DNA of 64,000 nucleotides from Thalassobaculum litoreum DSM 18839 (GTDB lineage Bacteria > Pseudomonadota > Alphaproteobacteria > Thalassobaculales > Thalassobaculaceae): assembly GCF_900102465.1 (NCBI RefSeq), contig NZ_FNBW01000010.1, positions 1-64,000 of the forward strand. Direction: 5' to 3'. This document shows positions 8,602 to 16,721 of this stretch, piece by piece (position 1 is the stretch's first letter; each line of letters begins with the position of its first letter). Both the position numbers and the translations under genes were made by a program. The notes below the pieces were generated by a model, which was given only the letters and a program-made list of their open reading frames with translations, made no database searches and was not told the origin of the DNA.

Positions 8602-10043
8602 AGGGCGACGTCCTGCGCGCCCCGGAAATCGGTGTCCCGGGTATCCGCGCCCCGCAGGTCGGCATCGGTGAGGATCGCATCTTGCAGATCGGCGCCGCGC
8701 AGGTTGGCGTCGCGCAGGTCCGCGCCTGTCAGATCGGTGTGCATCATGGCGGCGAAGGACAGGTCGGCGCCGCGGAAATTCGCCTGCGCCAGCCGGGCAT
8801 GCTCCAGATGGGCGGTCCAGCGCTGGACGTTGGAGCCGATGATGTTGATCGGCCCGAGCCGGGCGCCGGTGAGATTGGCGCCGGTCAGGTTGGCACGGCG
8901 CAGGGTCACCCCCCGCATGTCGGCCTGGGACAGGTCGGACTTGCGCAGGTCGGCGAAGGCCATGTCCGACATCAGCAGTTCCATGCGGCTGAGGTCGCAG
9001 CCGGTGAGGACCACGAATTCCATCCCGGCCGCCGACAGGTTGATGCCGGACAGCGACTGACCGCTGGCGTCGCGCCGGGTCAGCACCGCCCGCTGTCCCT
9101 GACGTCCGGAGGACCGGATCCAGGCGTCATGGGCGATCAGCATGGTCCGCATCTCCATGCCCAGCGCATCCAGTACCTTGGGCAGGCGCGCGTCGCGGAA
9201 CTGCGGCGCGTCCCGGTCCATGTTGGAGAACGCCGCGCCGGCCAGATCGGCGTCGGCGAGCTGGGTGTTGGAGAAGATCACATTGTACAGCACCGCGCCG
9301 TGAAGGATGGCACCGGTCAGGTTGGCCTCGGTCAGGTCGGCGCCTTCCAGGTTGCTGCCCGTCAGGTTGGCGTGGCTCAGATCGGCGCGGTTCAGCCGCA
9401 CGTTGCGCAGGTTGGCGTCCGTCAGATCGGTCTGGACGACGAAGGCGTTCGACATCTTCGCGTTGGACAGGTCGGCGCGCAGGGCGGTGGCCGTCGCCGC
9501 GTCGGTGGAGGTCGTCTCGAAACCCGAGGCCACCAGGTTGCCGCGCTCGTCGGGTTTCAGCAGCACGCCGTCGCGCAGATCCGCCTCCTGCAGGACGGCG
9601 TCGGTCAGGTTGGCCCCGCGCAGACAGGCGCCGCGCATGTCGGCCCGCGACAGGGTGGCGTGGCGCAGGTCGGCGTGGCGCAGGTCGCAGGCGAACAGGT
9701 TGGCGCTGCCCAGCTTGGCATGGCGCAGATCGGCATGGCTGAGGCTGGCGCCGGTGAAATCCGCGCCGCCGAGATCGACGCCCTTCAGGTCGAGATAGCG
9801 CAGGTCGCAGCCGGCGAAACTCGCCCGTGCGCCACCGGTGCGGCCGCTCTCGAACTGGGCATGGGACTGGACCATCTGGTCGACGTCGCGCTGGCTGAGC
9901 TTGCGCAGCCGCAGCGAGGTCGGCCGGTCGTCGCGCGGGAACTCGTGCCCGGTCGCCTGCTCGGCCAGGGTTCCGGGCATGCTGTCCCGGGTCCGCGTTG
10001 TCTTGCCGGATTTTCCGGCGCTGCCGGCTTTACCGTCGGTCAT
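8598..10043 (-). CDS. Pentapeptide-repeat protein
   Basis: A protein of about 481 aa dominated by A(D/N)Lxx pentapeptides that fold into a right-handed quadrilateral beta-helix. There are two repeat blocks, about residues 75-250 and 330-480, separated by a non-repeat linker of about 70 residues (near QFRDARLPKVLDALGMEM). The N-terminal ~70 residues are charged and low in complexity. ATG at 10043 is chosen because the longer form (start 10115) adds a non-conserved tail overlapping the tam promoter; the ribosome site is weak for both. Pentapeptide proteins can mimic DNA and protect gyrase, and coupling to mmcB makes a DNA-related role attractive but unproven. Confidence 0.85.
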   Translation of the reverse strand: MTDGKAGSAGKSGKTTRTRDSMPGTLAEQATGHEFPRDDRPTSLRLRKLSQRDVDQMVQSHAQFESGRTGGARASFAGCDLRYLDLKGVDLGGADFTGASLSHADLRHAKLGSANLFACDLRHADLRHATLSRADMRGACLRGANLTDAVLQEADLRDGVLLKPDERGNLVASGFETTSTDAATATALRADLSNAKMSNAFVVQTDLTDANLRNVRLNRADLSHANLTGSNLEGADLTEANLTGAILHGAVLYNVIFSNTQLADADLAGAAFSNMDRDAPQFRDARLPKVLDALGMEMRTMLIAHDAWIRSSGRQGQRAVLTRRDASGQSLSGINLSAAGMEFVVLTGCDLSRMELLMSDMAFADLRKSDLSQADMRGVTLRRANLTGANLTGARLGPINIIGSNVQRWTAHLEHARLAQANFRGADLSFAAMMHTDLTGADLRDANLRGADLQDAILTDADLRGADTRDTDFRGAQDVAL

Positions 10044-10162
10044 TGACTTGTCGCCCGAACTCACCGGCCCCGTCCTTGGCCGGAAAATATGCTGTATCCT
10101 GCGTATCTCTACCATACCCCATGCCCGCCGACCGCCGCCGTCGACCCTCCGGAGCCGCAGAA

Positions 10163-10948
10163 ATGACCTGGGACACCTCGCAATACCTGAAATTTGCCGA
10201 CCATCGCCTGCGCCCCGCGACCGATCTCCTCGGCCGGATTCCCGTCGACGCGCCGCGTCGGGTGGTGGATCTCGGCTGCGGCACCGGCAACGTCACCGCC
10301 GTGCTGGCGGCCCGCTGGCCGACGGCCGAGATCACCGGGCTGGATCCGTCCCCGGAGATGCTGGACCGCGCCCGCGCCGACCATCCGGCCCTGTCCTTCC
10401 CGGCCCTGTCCTTCGACGTCGCGGACGCCGCTTCCTGGAGGGCTGAACCGCCGGTGGACGTGCTTTATTCCAACGCGGCGCTGCATTGGCTGGGCGACCA
10501 CGGGGCGCTGTTCCCGCGCCTGTTCGACCAGGTCGCCCCCGGCGGCTGGCTGGCGGTGCAGATGCCCCGCAACTTCGCCGCCCCGTCACACACATCGGTC
10601 GCCGACGCGGCCATGGACGGGCCTTGGCGAAAGACGATAGAGCCGATGCTCAGCGCCCCGCCGACCCACGAGCCGGGTTTCTATATCGACCTGCTGTCGC
10701 CGCTGGCCGATATGCTCGACGTCTGGGAGACCGAGTACATCCAGATCCTGGAGGGAGAGAACCCGGTGGCGGAATGGACCAAGGGCACCTGGCTGCGCCC
10801 GTTCCTCGGCGCCCTGGAGGGCGCGGAGCGCGACGGGTTCGAGAGCGCCTACCGGACGCGGGTCCGCGCCGCCTATCCGCCGATGCCGGACGGCCGCACG
10901 GTCTTCCCGTTCCGGCGCCTGTTCCTGGTGGCCCGGCGCGCGGCCTGA
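10163..10948 (+). CDS. tam: Trans-aconitate 2-methyltransferase
   Basis: A 261-aa class I SAM-dependent methyltransferase. VVDLGCGTGNV (about 34-44) is motif I and GLDPSPEML the acidic loop. The N-terminus WDTSQYLKFADHRLRPATDLL and the family spacing are typical of Tam, which methylates trans-aconitate, a spontaneous inhibitor formed from the citrate-cycle intermediate cis-aconitate. GGAG lies 9 nt before the ATG. It is divergent from the pentapeptide gene and convergent with the unknown gene at 11011. Cytoplasmic. Confidence 0.9.
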   Translation: MTWDTSQYLKFADHRLRPATDLLGRIPVDAPRRVVDLGCGTGNVTAVLAARWPTAEITGLDPSPEMLDRARADHPALSFPALSFDVADAASWRAEPPVDVLYSNAALHWLGDHGALFPRLFDQVAPGGWLAVQMPRNFAAPSHTSVADAAMDGPWRKTIEPMLSAPPTHEPGFYIDLLSPLADMLDVWETEYIQILEGENPVAEWTKGTWLRPFLGALEGAERDGFESAYRTRVRAAYPPMPDGRTVFPFRRLFLVARRAA

Positions 10949-10959
10949 GGGAACCGCAA

Positions 10960-10979
10960 GGGAGGGAACCCGACCTCCC
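10960..10979. terminator. Short hairpin between convergent genes
   Basis: GGGAGG / CCTCCC inverted repeat with an 8-nt loop in the 62-nt gap between tam and the convergent gene. It is weak and lacks a T-run. Confidence 0.3.
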
Positions 10980-11010
10980 GGGTAAGGGCTGGAGTTGGGG
11001 CCGGGCGCCC

Positions 11011-11973
11011 TCAGACCCAGTCGTGGGTCTGGGGGAAGTGGAAGGCGACGAAGCGGTAGGTCTCGCGCACCGCATCGCGCAGCCGGTCGTGCTTCTTCTC
11101 GACCGGAACGTTCCACATCTTGATCGCCTGGTCCCAGATGATCAGGCGCTGGTGCAACTCGTCGCGGATCTCGCGCACGTATTTCACCATGGCGTCATAG
11201 GATTTCAGCACCACCATGATCTCGCTGGTCTGCGCGTCGACCTGCTCGAACAGGCTCATGAAGCCCTGCATCGCAGGCCGCATCAGGATGCCGGCGCGGT
11301 TGACCTCTTCGTAGAAGTGCTTGTCTTCCTTGTAGAGCCTGCCGACCTTGTTCAGCTTCACCGCGATGCCGCGGGCGGAGTTGTAGCGGTCGCGCAGGGC
11401 CTCGATGTAGCAGAGCTCTCGGGCGAAGCGATCGATCATGTCGAGCACCTCGTCGCGCCGGCCGGCACCCAGCCCCAGGGACTCCGCGATCTTGGAGATG
11501 CCGTCGCGCACCTTCTGCTGCATGTTGGAATCCGTCGACATGCGCCGAAGCTCGGTCATATCCAGGACCACGGATTCGTCACCGGTCAGCCAGGTCGCCA
11601 CCTGCACCATCAGCCGGTTCTTGGCCAGTTCGCGGTGGTGGTCCTCGACCCGCCAGGAGGCGGTGCCGTCCAGCAGTTCCGACGGGATACTGTCACCCGG
11701 TCGGATATCCTTCACGAATTTCAGGCTGTTGGCGGCGATGACCAGAAGCTTTCCGTCGGGAGAATCCGGCGAAATCCCGAACTCTGAGGACACGTCGTCG
11801 ATCGGGATCACCGCGTCGATATCCCCGAGTTTGACATGCATCACGGGACTGCGGTCTCGGCCCGACAGTTCGAACCGCGTGTCCGGAAGCTGAAATACCC
11901 GATGCTGAAAAACGAAGTGGGTATTCGGATCCAGTTTGTCGCTCGTCTCAACGCTCGCCCCTGCGACAGCCAT
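11011..11973 (-). CDS. Uncharacterised alpha-helical protein, divergent from cheZ
   Basis: About 320 aa from ATG 11973 (AGCAGG just before it); a longer form starts at 12057 but its first 28 residues look non-coding. No family is recognised. The first ~110 residues are mixed beta (FQHRVFQLPDTRFEL, then HVKLGDIDAVIPI). The rest is charged helix and likely coiled coil, with ARELCYIEALRDRYN and VREIRDELHQRLIIW. No signal peptide or membrane span is seen. It shares an upstream region with cheZ, so a link to motility or cell-cycle control is possible. Its helical, soluble C-terminal half recalls the proteins at 30645 and 50518, but the resemblance is only at the level of architecture. Confidence 0.8.
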   Translation of the reverse strand: MAVAGASVETSDKLDPNTHFVFQHRVFQLPDTRFELSGRDRSPVMHVKLGDIDAVIPIDDVSSEFGISPDSPDGKLLVIAANSLKFVKDIRPGDSIPSELLDGTASWRVEDHHRELAKNRLMVQVATWLTGDESVVLDMTELRRMSTDSNMQQKVRDGISKIAESLGLGAGRRDEVLDMIDRFARELCYIEALRDRYNSARGIAVKLNKVGRLYKEDKHFYEEVNRAGILMRPAMQGFMSLFEQVDAQTSEIMVVLKSYDAMVKYVREIRDELHQRLIIWDQAIKMWNVPVEKKHDRLRDAVRETYRFVAFHFPQTHDWV

Positions 11974-12185
11974 CCTGCTCAACCTTTTTTCGCCCAAGCA
12001 ATTGCCAGACAGGCGCCTGTTCCAAGCCCATCGGCCCGCGGCGCCAATTTTGCGCAATAGCCTGAAAAATTAGTTAATGATGTCGTGAGCGGGTTTCAGT
12101 TCGACTCCCTCCCTCTAAGGGTTAACGTTTTTTTTAAGCATCCCGGCGAATATCCGCGCAGATCGTACCGAGGTGCCGGGAGAAG
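11974..12185. promoter_or_regulatory. Divergent promoter region of the unknown gene and cheZ
   Basis: A 212-nt AT-richer region. TTAA occurs at 12122-12125 and 12134-12137, separated by 8 nt and a T-tract. This resembles but does not match the TTAA-N7-TTAA site of CtrA, which controls motility genes in many alphaproteobacteria. No confident -35/-10 pair is seen. Confidence 0.3.
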
Positions 12186-12944
12186 ATGATGATGGCCGCC
12201 AAGCACGAGAAGCTCTTTTCAATAGAACGCCGGGCCAAAAAGGCCGGAGCGGCGGGTGTGCTTAAGAGCGCCAACACCGACATTCCGCCCATGGCCCTGG
12301 CCGATGGCGGCGTGGAGATGATCCTGGCGCAGATCGCCGAGCTCCGGCAGGAGGTCGCCGAACTTCGCGGCGTCAAAGAGACCGAAATCGCCGAAGACGA
12401 CGACATGAAGCGGGACGTGCGCGTGGAAATCGCGCAGATGGTCCGCAGCATCGGCCGCGCCAAGACCCAGATCGCCGCGATCAAGAACCCGGTCATGGGC
12501 CGGGACGAGATGGAGAAGGCCTCACTCCAGCTCGAGGAAATCACCAAGCAGACCGAGGACGCCACCAACGAGATCATGTCGGCGGCCGACGAAGTCGAGC
12601 AGCTCTTGAAGCAGATCCACTCGCATACGGTCGAAGATCCGGATGTGGCGCTGCTGATCGACCATGCCAGCGAACGCCTCATCGCCATCATCGAGGCCTG
12701 CGCCTTCCAGGATCTGACCGGCCAGCGCGTCACCCAGGTGGTGAAGACCCTGCGGTACATCGAGAGCCGCGTGCTGGCGATGATCGATATCTGGGGCCTG
12801 GAGGCGTTCAAGGACGTCGACATTCCGGACGAAGGCACGATCGAGGGCGCGCATGACGAGCAGGATGAGCACGAGCTGCTGAACGGCCCGGCCCTGGGTG
12901 GCCAGGGTCTCAGCCAGGCGGATATCGACGCCCTGTTCGACTGA
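12186..12944 (+). CDS. cheZ: CheZ-like protein phosphatase (chemotaxis)
   Basis: A 252-aa helical protein. The FQDLTGQR motif (about 174-181) within a long helical hairpin is the CheZ signature; the D and Q of this motif are the catalytic pair that dephosphorylates CheY-P in CheZ. The C-terminal peptide LSQADIDALFD (242-252) resembles both the CheY-binding tail of CheZ and the N-terminal CheY-binding segment of FliM, and follows an acidic linker. The first 40 residues are basic and low in complexity. GGGAG precedes three consecutive ATG codons, so the exact start is uncertain by two codons. No other che genes are nearby. Confidence 0.82.
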   Translation: MMMAAKHEKLFSIERRAKKAGAAGVLKSANTDIPPMALADGGVEMILAQIAELRQEVAELRGVKETEIAEDDDMKRDVRVEIAQMVRSIGRAKTQIAAIKNPVMGRDEMEKASLQLEEITKQTEDATNEIMSAADEVEQLLKQIHSHTVEDPDVALLIDHASERLIAIIEACAFQDLTGQRVTQVVKTLRYIESRVLAMIDIWGLEAFKDVDIPDEGTIEGAHDEQDEHELLNGPALGGQGLSQADIDALFD

Positions 12945-13050
12945 CCGGCCGGCGCCGGTGGGTCGCCGACGCAGAGCCCCCGCCGGCATCGCGGTATTTC
13001 CTTCCACGGACGATCGTGCGATCTGACGGGGCCATGCCGTCGGACCACGG

Positions 13051-14163
13051 ATGAGCCCTCCCATGAGGCGTGCCCCTTACGCACTGATCGCCGTCGCGGT
13101 GGCGGCCGTCGGCCTGCTGGCGCTCCGAGATACAGACGCCTTCCTGCGCCCGGACTTCTGGGCCGAGGACGGACGCGCCTTCTTCCGCGGCTGGAACATG
13201 TTCGGCTGGAGCTCCTTCATCGAGCCCTATGCCGGCTACCTGCACCTGATGCCGCGCATCGTCGCGGCGGCGGCCGGGCTGCTGCCGCTGGAATGGACCC
13301 TGGTCGTCTTCCTGGTGGGAGCGGCGGCGTTCAGCGCCTGGGCCAGCGTGACCCTCTTTCTGTGCCTCCCCGGACCGGCCGCCTGGCTCGGCGCGCTCAC
13401 GCCCCTGCTGGCCTTCGGCGGCAGTGAGGTGCTGGGCACGCCCACCAACCTGCAATGGATCACCGCCATCGCTCTGGCCGCGATCGCCGTCTCCGCGCCG
13501 GGCGGAACGGCGAACAAGGCGGCGATGGTGGTCGTCGCCGGATTGTCGGGCCCGTTCTCCCTGATCTACCTGCCGGTCTTCGCGACCCGGCTCTGGCTGC
13601 TGCGTACCCACCGCCCCGAGGTCATCGTCTGCGCGCTGGCGCTCCTGTGCGGCGCGATCCAGGGCGGTTTCATCCTGTCCCAGCCGCAGGCCGGCGGCGG
13701 CACCCTCGGCCTGGCCGCCCTCGGAACCGCCGGCGATCTGGTGAAGGCCTCGGTCGGCTCATCCTGGGGCCTGGTCGCCCTGGCGGCGGCAACCGCCGGT
13801 CTGGCGGCCGGAACCTATCGTCTGCCGAGGGTCGGCCTCGCCGTGCTGGCCGGGCTGGTGCTGGCCGGCATCGCGGTCAAGTTCGCCCCCATGCCGGACA
13901 TGTTCGCCGGCGGCGATGTCGGCCACCGCTACTGGTACGTTCCGTCGGGCCTGCTGCTGCTGAGCCTGGCGCTCATGCTGGCGGAGCCGGGGCGGTGGCT
14001 GCGCCGCGCCGGCGCCGTCGGGACCGTGGCCTTCCTGCTGGGCTACGCCTATCAGCCGTTCCTCGTTCCGGAACCGATCCATTACGGCTCCTGGGAGCAG
14101 GGCATCCGCGACGGCGTCTATCGATACCCCCCGGACAAGACGGTCCCGGTCCCGCGCCGCTGA
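13051..14163 (+). CDS. Polytopic membrane protein, GT-C-like, uncharacterised
   Basis: A 370-aa protein with about nine to ten hydrophobic segments rich in Ala, Leu and Gly. After the first span comes a conserved-looking loop RPDFWAEDGRAFFRGW, then PYAGYLHLMPR, an arrangement (acidic residues in the first periplasmic loop) like GT-C fold glycosyltransferases. I cannot name a substrate. A final conserved aromatic tail, HYGSWEQGIRDGVYRYPP, follows the last span. ATG 13063 is an alternative start. It is a single gene between cheZ and tRNA-Gly. Confidence 0.75.
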   Translation: MSPPMRRAPYALIAVAVAAVGLLALRDTDAFLRPDFWAEDGRAFFRGWNMFGWSSFIEPYAGYLHLMPRIVAAAAGLLPLEWTLVVFLVGAAAFSAWASVTLFLCLPGPAAWLGALTPLLAFGGSEVLGTPTNLQWITAIALAAIAVSAPGGTANKAAMVVVAGLSGPFSLIYLPVFATRLWLLRTHRPEVIVCALALLCGAIQGGFILSQPQAGGGTLGLAALGTAGDLVKASVGSSWGLVALAAATAGLAAGTYRLPRVGLAVLAGLVLAGIAVKFAPMPDMFAGGDVGHRYWYVPSGLLLLSLALMLAEPGRWLRRAGAVGTVAFLLGYAYQPFLVPEPIHYGSWEQGIRDGVYRYPPDKTVPVPRR

Positions 14164-14236
14164 CGGCGGCCGGCCTGCGATCGGACAAGGGGACAGCGGG
14201 GCAATCTGGTCGGGGGAAATCCGGGCCGGGGAAATC

Positions 14237-14310
<74 letters not shown>

Positions 14311-14323
14311 GAGGCGGCGGACT

Positions 14324-15199
14324 TTAGCCGCTGTGCCCCTCAGATTCCAGCGCGGACTTTTCCCCCCGCGCCCCCTCCTGCACCTCCCCCCGCGTCGCGG
14401 CGATTTCGGCCCGCAGCGCCTTCACTTCGGCCATGACGTCCACCAGGGTCGGCTCGCCCAGATGCAGGGCCGCCTCCTCGGCATGGGCCTGGCTCTGCAT
14501 GGCGTCGACGATGATGCCGATGAACAGGTTCAGCACCGCGAAGGAGGTCAGCAGGATGAACGGCACGAAGAACAGCCAGGCAACCGGGAACACGTCCATC
14601 ACCGGCCGCACGATGCCCATCGACCAGCTCTCCAGCGTCATCACCTGGAACAGCGTGTAGAATGACGCGCCGATGGTACCGAACCACTCCGGGAACGCGC
14701 CGCCGAACAGCTTGGTGGCCATGACCGCGAAGACATAGAAGAGCACGCCGAGCAGCATGACGACCGAGCCCATCCCCGGAATGGCATGGAGCAGCGCGCC
14801 GACCACCCGGCGCAGGGAAGGCACGACCGACACCAGACGCAGCACGCGCAGGATGCGGAAGGCGCGCAGCACCGAGAAGCCCTGCGAGGCGGGCACCAGG
14901 GCCACGCCCACCACCACCACGTCGAACAGGTTCCAGGGGTCGCGGAAGAACCGAGGGCCGCGGGCGAAGAGCTTGAGGGCGATCTCCGCGACGAAGACGC
15001 CCAGGATGATCGTGTCGGCCAGCACCAGCAGCGGCCCGGCCACCGCCATGGCCGTCGCGCTGGTCTCCAGACCGAGCGTGACCGCGTTCAGCACGATCAG
15101 GGCGGTGATCACTGCCTGGGCACGCCCGGATTCAACGACGGCGCGGACCCACTCCCGCGCGCCCGACACCGTACCCGCCCCCGACTGCGTCTCCAACAT
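14324..15199 (-). CDS. Voltage-gated sodium channel of the NaChBac (NavBac) family
   Basis: A 291-aa single-domain 6-TM channel. The S4 voltage sensor carries arginines every third residue (R112, R115, R118, R121). The pore loop has TLESWS at 188-193, the sodium selectivity filter of NaChBac-type homotetrameric channels. S6 ends LFIGIIVDAM, and a C-terminal stretch (about 250-278) is a likely tetramerising coiled coil. The start is ATG 15199 with GGGGGA 6 nt upstream; the longer frame reading upstream to 15811 is spurious because it overlaps the next genes. It is 13 nt from the tRNA-Gly gene. Inner membrane; role in bacteria is little known (ion homeostasis, motility). Confidence 0.93.
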   Translation of the reverse strand: MLETQSGAGTVSGAREWVRAVVESGRAQAVITALIVLNAVTLGLETSATAMAVAGPLLVLADTIILGVFVAEIALKLFARGPRFFRDPWNLFDVVVVGVALVPASQGFSVLRAFRILRVLRLVSVVPSLRRVVGALLHAIPGMGSVVMLLGVLFYVFAVMATKLFGGAFPEWFGTIGASFYTLFQVMTLESWSMGIVRPVMDVFPVAWLFFVPFILLTSFAVLNLFIGIIVDAMQSQAHAEEAALHLGEPTLVDVMAEVKALRAEIAATRGEVQEGARGEKSALESEGHSG

Positions 15200-15283
15200 C
15201 CGATCCCCCGGCAGGTCCGCCGAACTGGCGGCCACGACAGCGCCTGAGCTAACGTCACCGGGGCTTCGGTTCAAGAGGCAAGC

Positions 15284-15508
15284 ATGACGGATGGACGGCC
15301 GATCAATCCGGATGTGGATTTCCAGGCGGGTCTGCTTGCCGCGAAGGTCGCCCGCCGGGTGATCTCGCTCGACGACGCGGCGGCCGAGCTGTCCGATTGG
15401 CAGACGCGGACCCTGAGCGGACCGGCGGCCGAGCAATGGCGGACGGTGGAACCCCGCTCGCTGATCGTCACCCACATGATGAACCGCCTGCTCAAGCGCG
15501 GCTACTGA
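15284..15508 (+). CDS. Small uncharacterised protein (74 aa)
   Basis: Starts MTDGRPINPDVDFQAGLLAA and is soluble and mostly helical, with KVARRVISLDDAAAELSDW and a basic C-terminus MMNRLLKRGY. AGAGG lies 6 nt before the ATG. It is divergent from the sodium channel gene and precedes cytochrome c. No domain is recognised. Codon use and the ribosome site support a real gene. Confidence 0.65.
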   Translation: MTDGRPINPDVDFQAGLLAAKVARRVISLDDAAAELSDWQTRTLSGPAAEQWRTVEPRSLIVTHMMNRLLKRGY

Positions 15509-15662
15509 TCCGCCCCGAAGGCGCCGACGTAGATGAAGCCGGTTCCGACAGATCGTCGCACGGCCTGTCGGAACCGGCGGCGCAGGGCCAGAATGCGGCC
15601 CTCTCGACGGGCCGACGCGACCGCAAGAGCCGCCGCCCACCCTGCTGACGATGGAGATCTCC

Positions 15663-16052
15663 ATGCGTAGAACCGTCCTCGCCCTCGGCCTCGCCCTCGC
15701 GGCTGGCTCGATGGCCCTCACCCCCGCCGCCTCCGCCGAGGAGGGCGATGCGGCCGCCGGCAAGAAGGTGTTCCGCAAGTGCCAGGCCTGCCACACGGTG
15801 CAGGAAGGCAAGCACCGCCAGGGCCCCTCGCTCTACGGCGTGGTCGGGCGCAAGGCGGGCACCGCCGAGGGGTTCAAGCGCTACTCCGACGCCATGAAGG
15901 CCCATGACGTGGTCTGGGACGCGGAAAGCCTGAGCACCTATCTGGAAAACCCCAAAGAGGCGGTACCCGGCAACAAGATGATCTTCGTCGGGCTGAAGGA
16001 CGCCCAGGATCGCGCCGACATCATCGCCTATCTGAAGCAGGCCGCCGAGTAG
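15663..16052 (+). CDS. Class I cytochrome c (c2/c550-like), periplasmic
   Basis: A 129-aa precursor. A signal peptide (about 1-25, ending ASA) directs it to the periplasm. The haem is attached through C40-Q-A-C43-H44, and M106 in PGNKMIF is the likely sixth ligand. The PKEAVPGNKMIF and ADIIAYLKQ segments are typical of mitochondrial-type/c2 cytochromes, which shuttle electrons between the bc1 complex and terminal oxidases or other partners. The start is ATG 15663 with GGAG 6 nt upstream; the ATG 12 nt earlier has no such site. Confidence 0.93.
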   Translation: MRRTVLALGLALAAGSMALTPAASAEEGDAAAGKKVFRKCQACHTVQEGKHRQGPSLYGVVGRKAGTAEGFKRYSDAMKAHDVVWDAESLSTYLENPKEAVPGNKMIFVGLKDAQDRADIIAYLKQAAE

Positions 16053-16121
16053 CCGGTCCGCCTGCGGTTGACCCGCTGCGGCGTCGCCGGTATTGCGGCG
16101 GACGCATCAGAGGGGAACGCC

Positions 16122-16721
16122 ATGGCCGAGGGTGACCTGCGTCTGGAGACCATGACGGGCCGCGCCGCCATCGCGCCGGCGATCGACGCGCTGGCGCATC
16201 TGCGGATCCGGGTGTTCCGCGACTGGCCTTATCTCTACGACGGCTCGGTGGCCTACGAGGCGCAGTATCTCTCGGCCTTCGCCAATTCCGACGGCGCCAT
16301 CCTGGTGGCGGCCTATGCGGGGGACGCCATGGTCGGGGCCTCGACCGGGCTCCCGCTGGCCCATGAGCACGCGGATTTCTCGGCACCGCTCGCCCGGGCC
16401 GGCTACGACCCGGACGAGATCTTCTACTGTGCGGAATCCGTTCTGCTGCCGGAATGCCGGGGCCGGGGCGCCTATCGCAGCTTCTTCGAGCGGCGCGAGG
16501 CTCATGCCCGCGCCCTGGGCTTCCGCATGGCGGCCTTCTGCGGCGTGCTGCGGCCGGACGATCATCCGGCCAGGCCCGAGACCCACACGCCGCTGGACCC
16601 GATCTGGCGGCGGTTCGGCTACCGGAAGCTTGACGGCGCCGTCGCCCGGTACAGTTGGACCGATGTCGGCGACAGCGAGGAGACCGCCAAATCCATGCAG
16701 TACTGGATCAAAGAGCTGTGA
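16122..16721 (+). CDS. GNAT-family N-acetyltransferase
   Basis: A 199-aa GNAT-fold protein. The acetyl-CoA loop is in LLPECRGRGAYRSFFERR, and the region before it, FYCAESVLL, is the conserved beta strand 4. AGAGGGGAAC precedes ATG 16122. Its TGA overlaps the GTG start of the downstream carbon-nitrogen hydrolase gene (GTGA). The two activities are fused in one polypeptide in some bacteria (for example YhcX of Bacillus subtilis), which supports joint action on a common substrate; the substrate is not known. Confidence 0.85.
   Translation: MAEGDLRLETMTGRAAIAPAIDALAHLRIRVFRDWPYLYDGSVAYEAQYLSAFANSDGAILVAAYAGDAMVGASTGLPLAHEHADFSAPLARAGYDPDEIFYCAESVLLPECRGRGAYRSFFERREAHARALGFRMAAFCGVLRPDDHPARPETHTPLDPIWRRFGYRKLDGAVARYSWTDVGDSEETAKSMQYWIKEL

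Noticed and set aside
12122-12137. TTAA-N8-TTAA as a CtrA site
   Set aside because: CtrA sites need a 7-nt spacer; kept only as a near-match.
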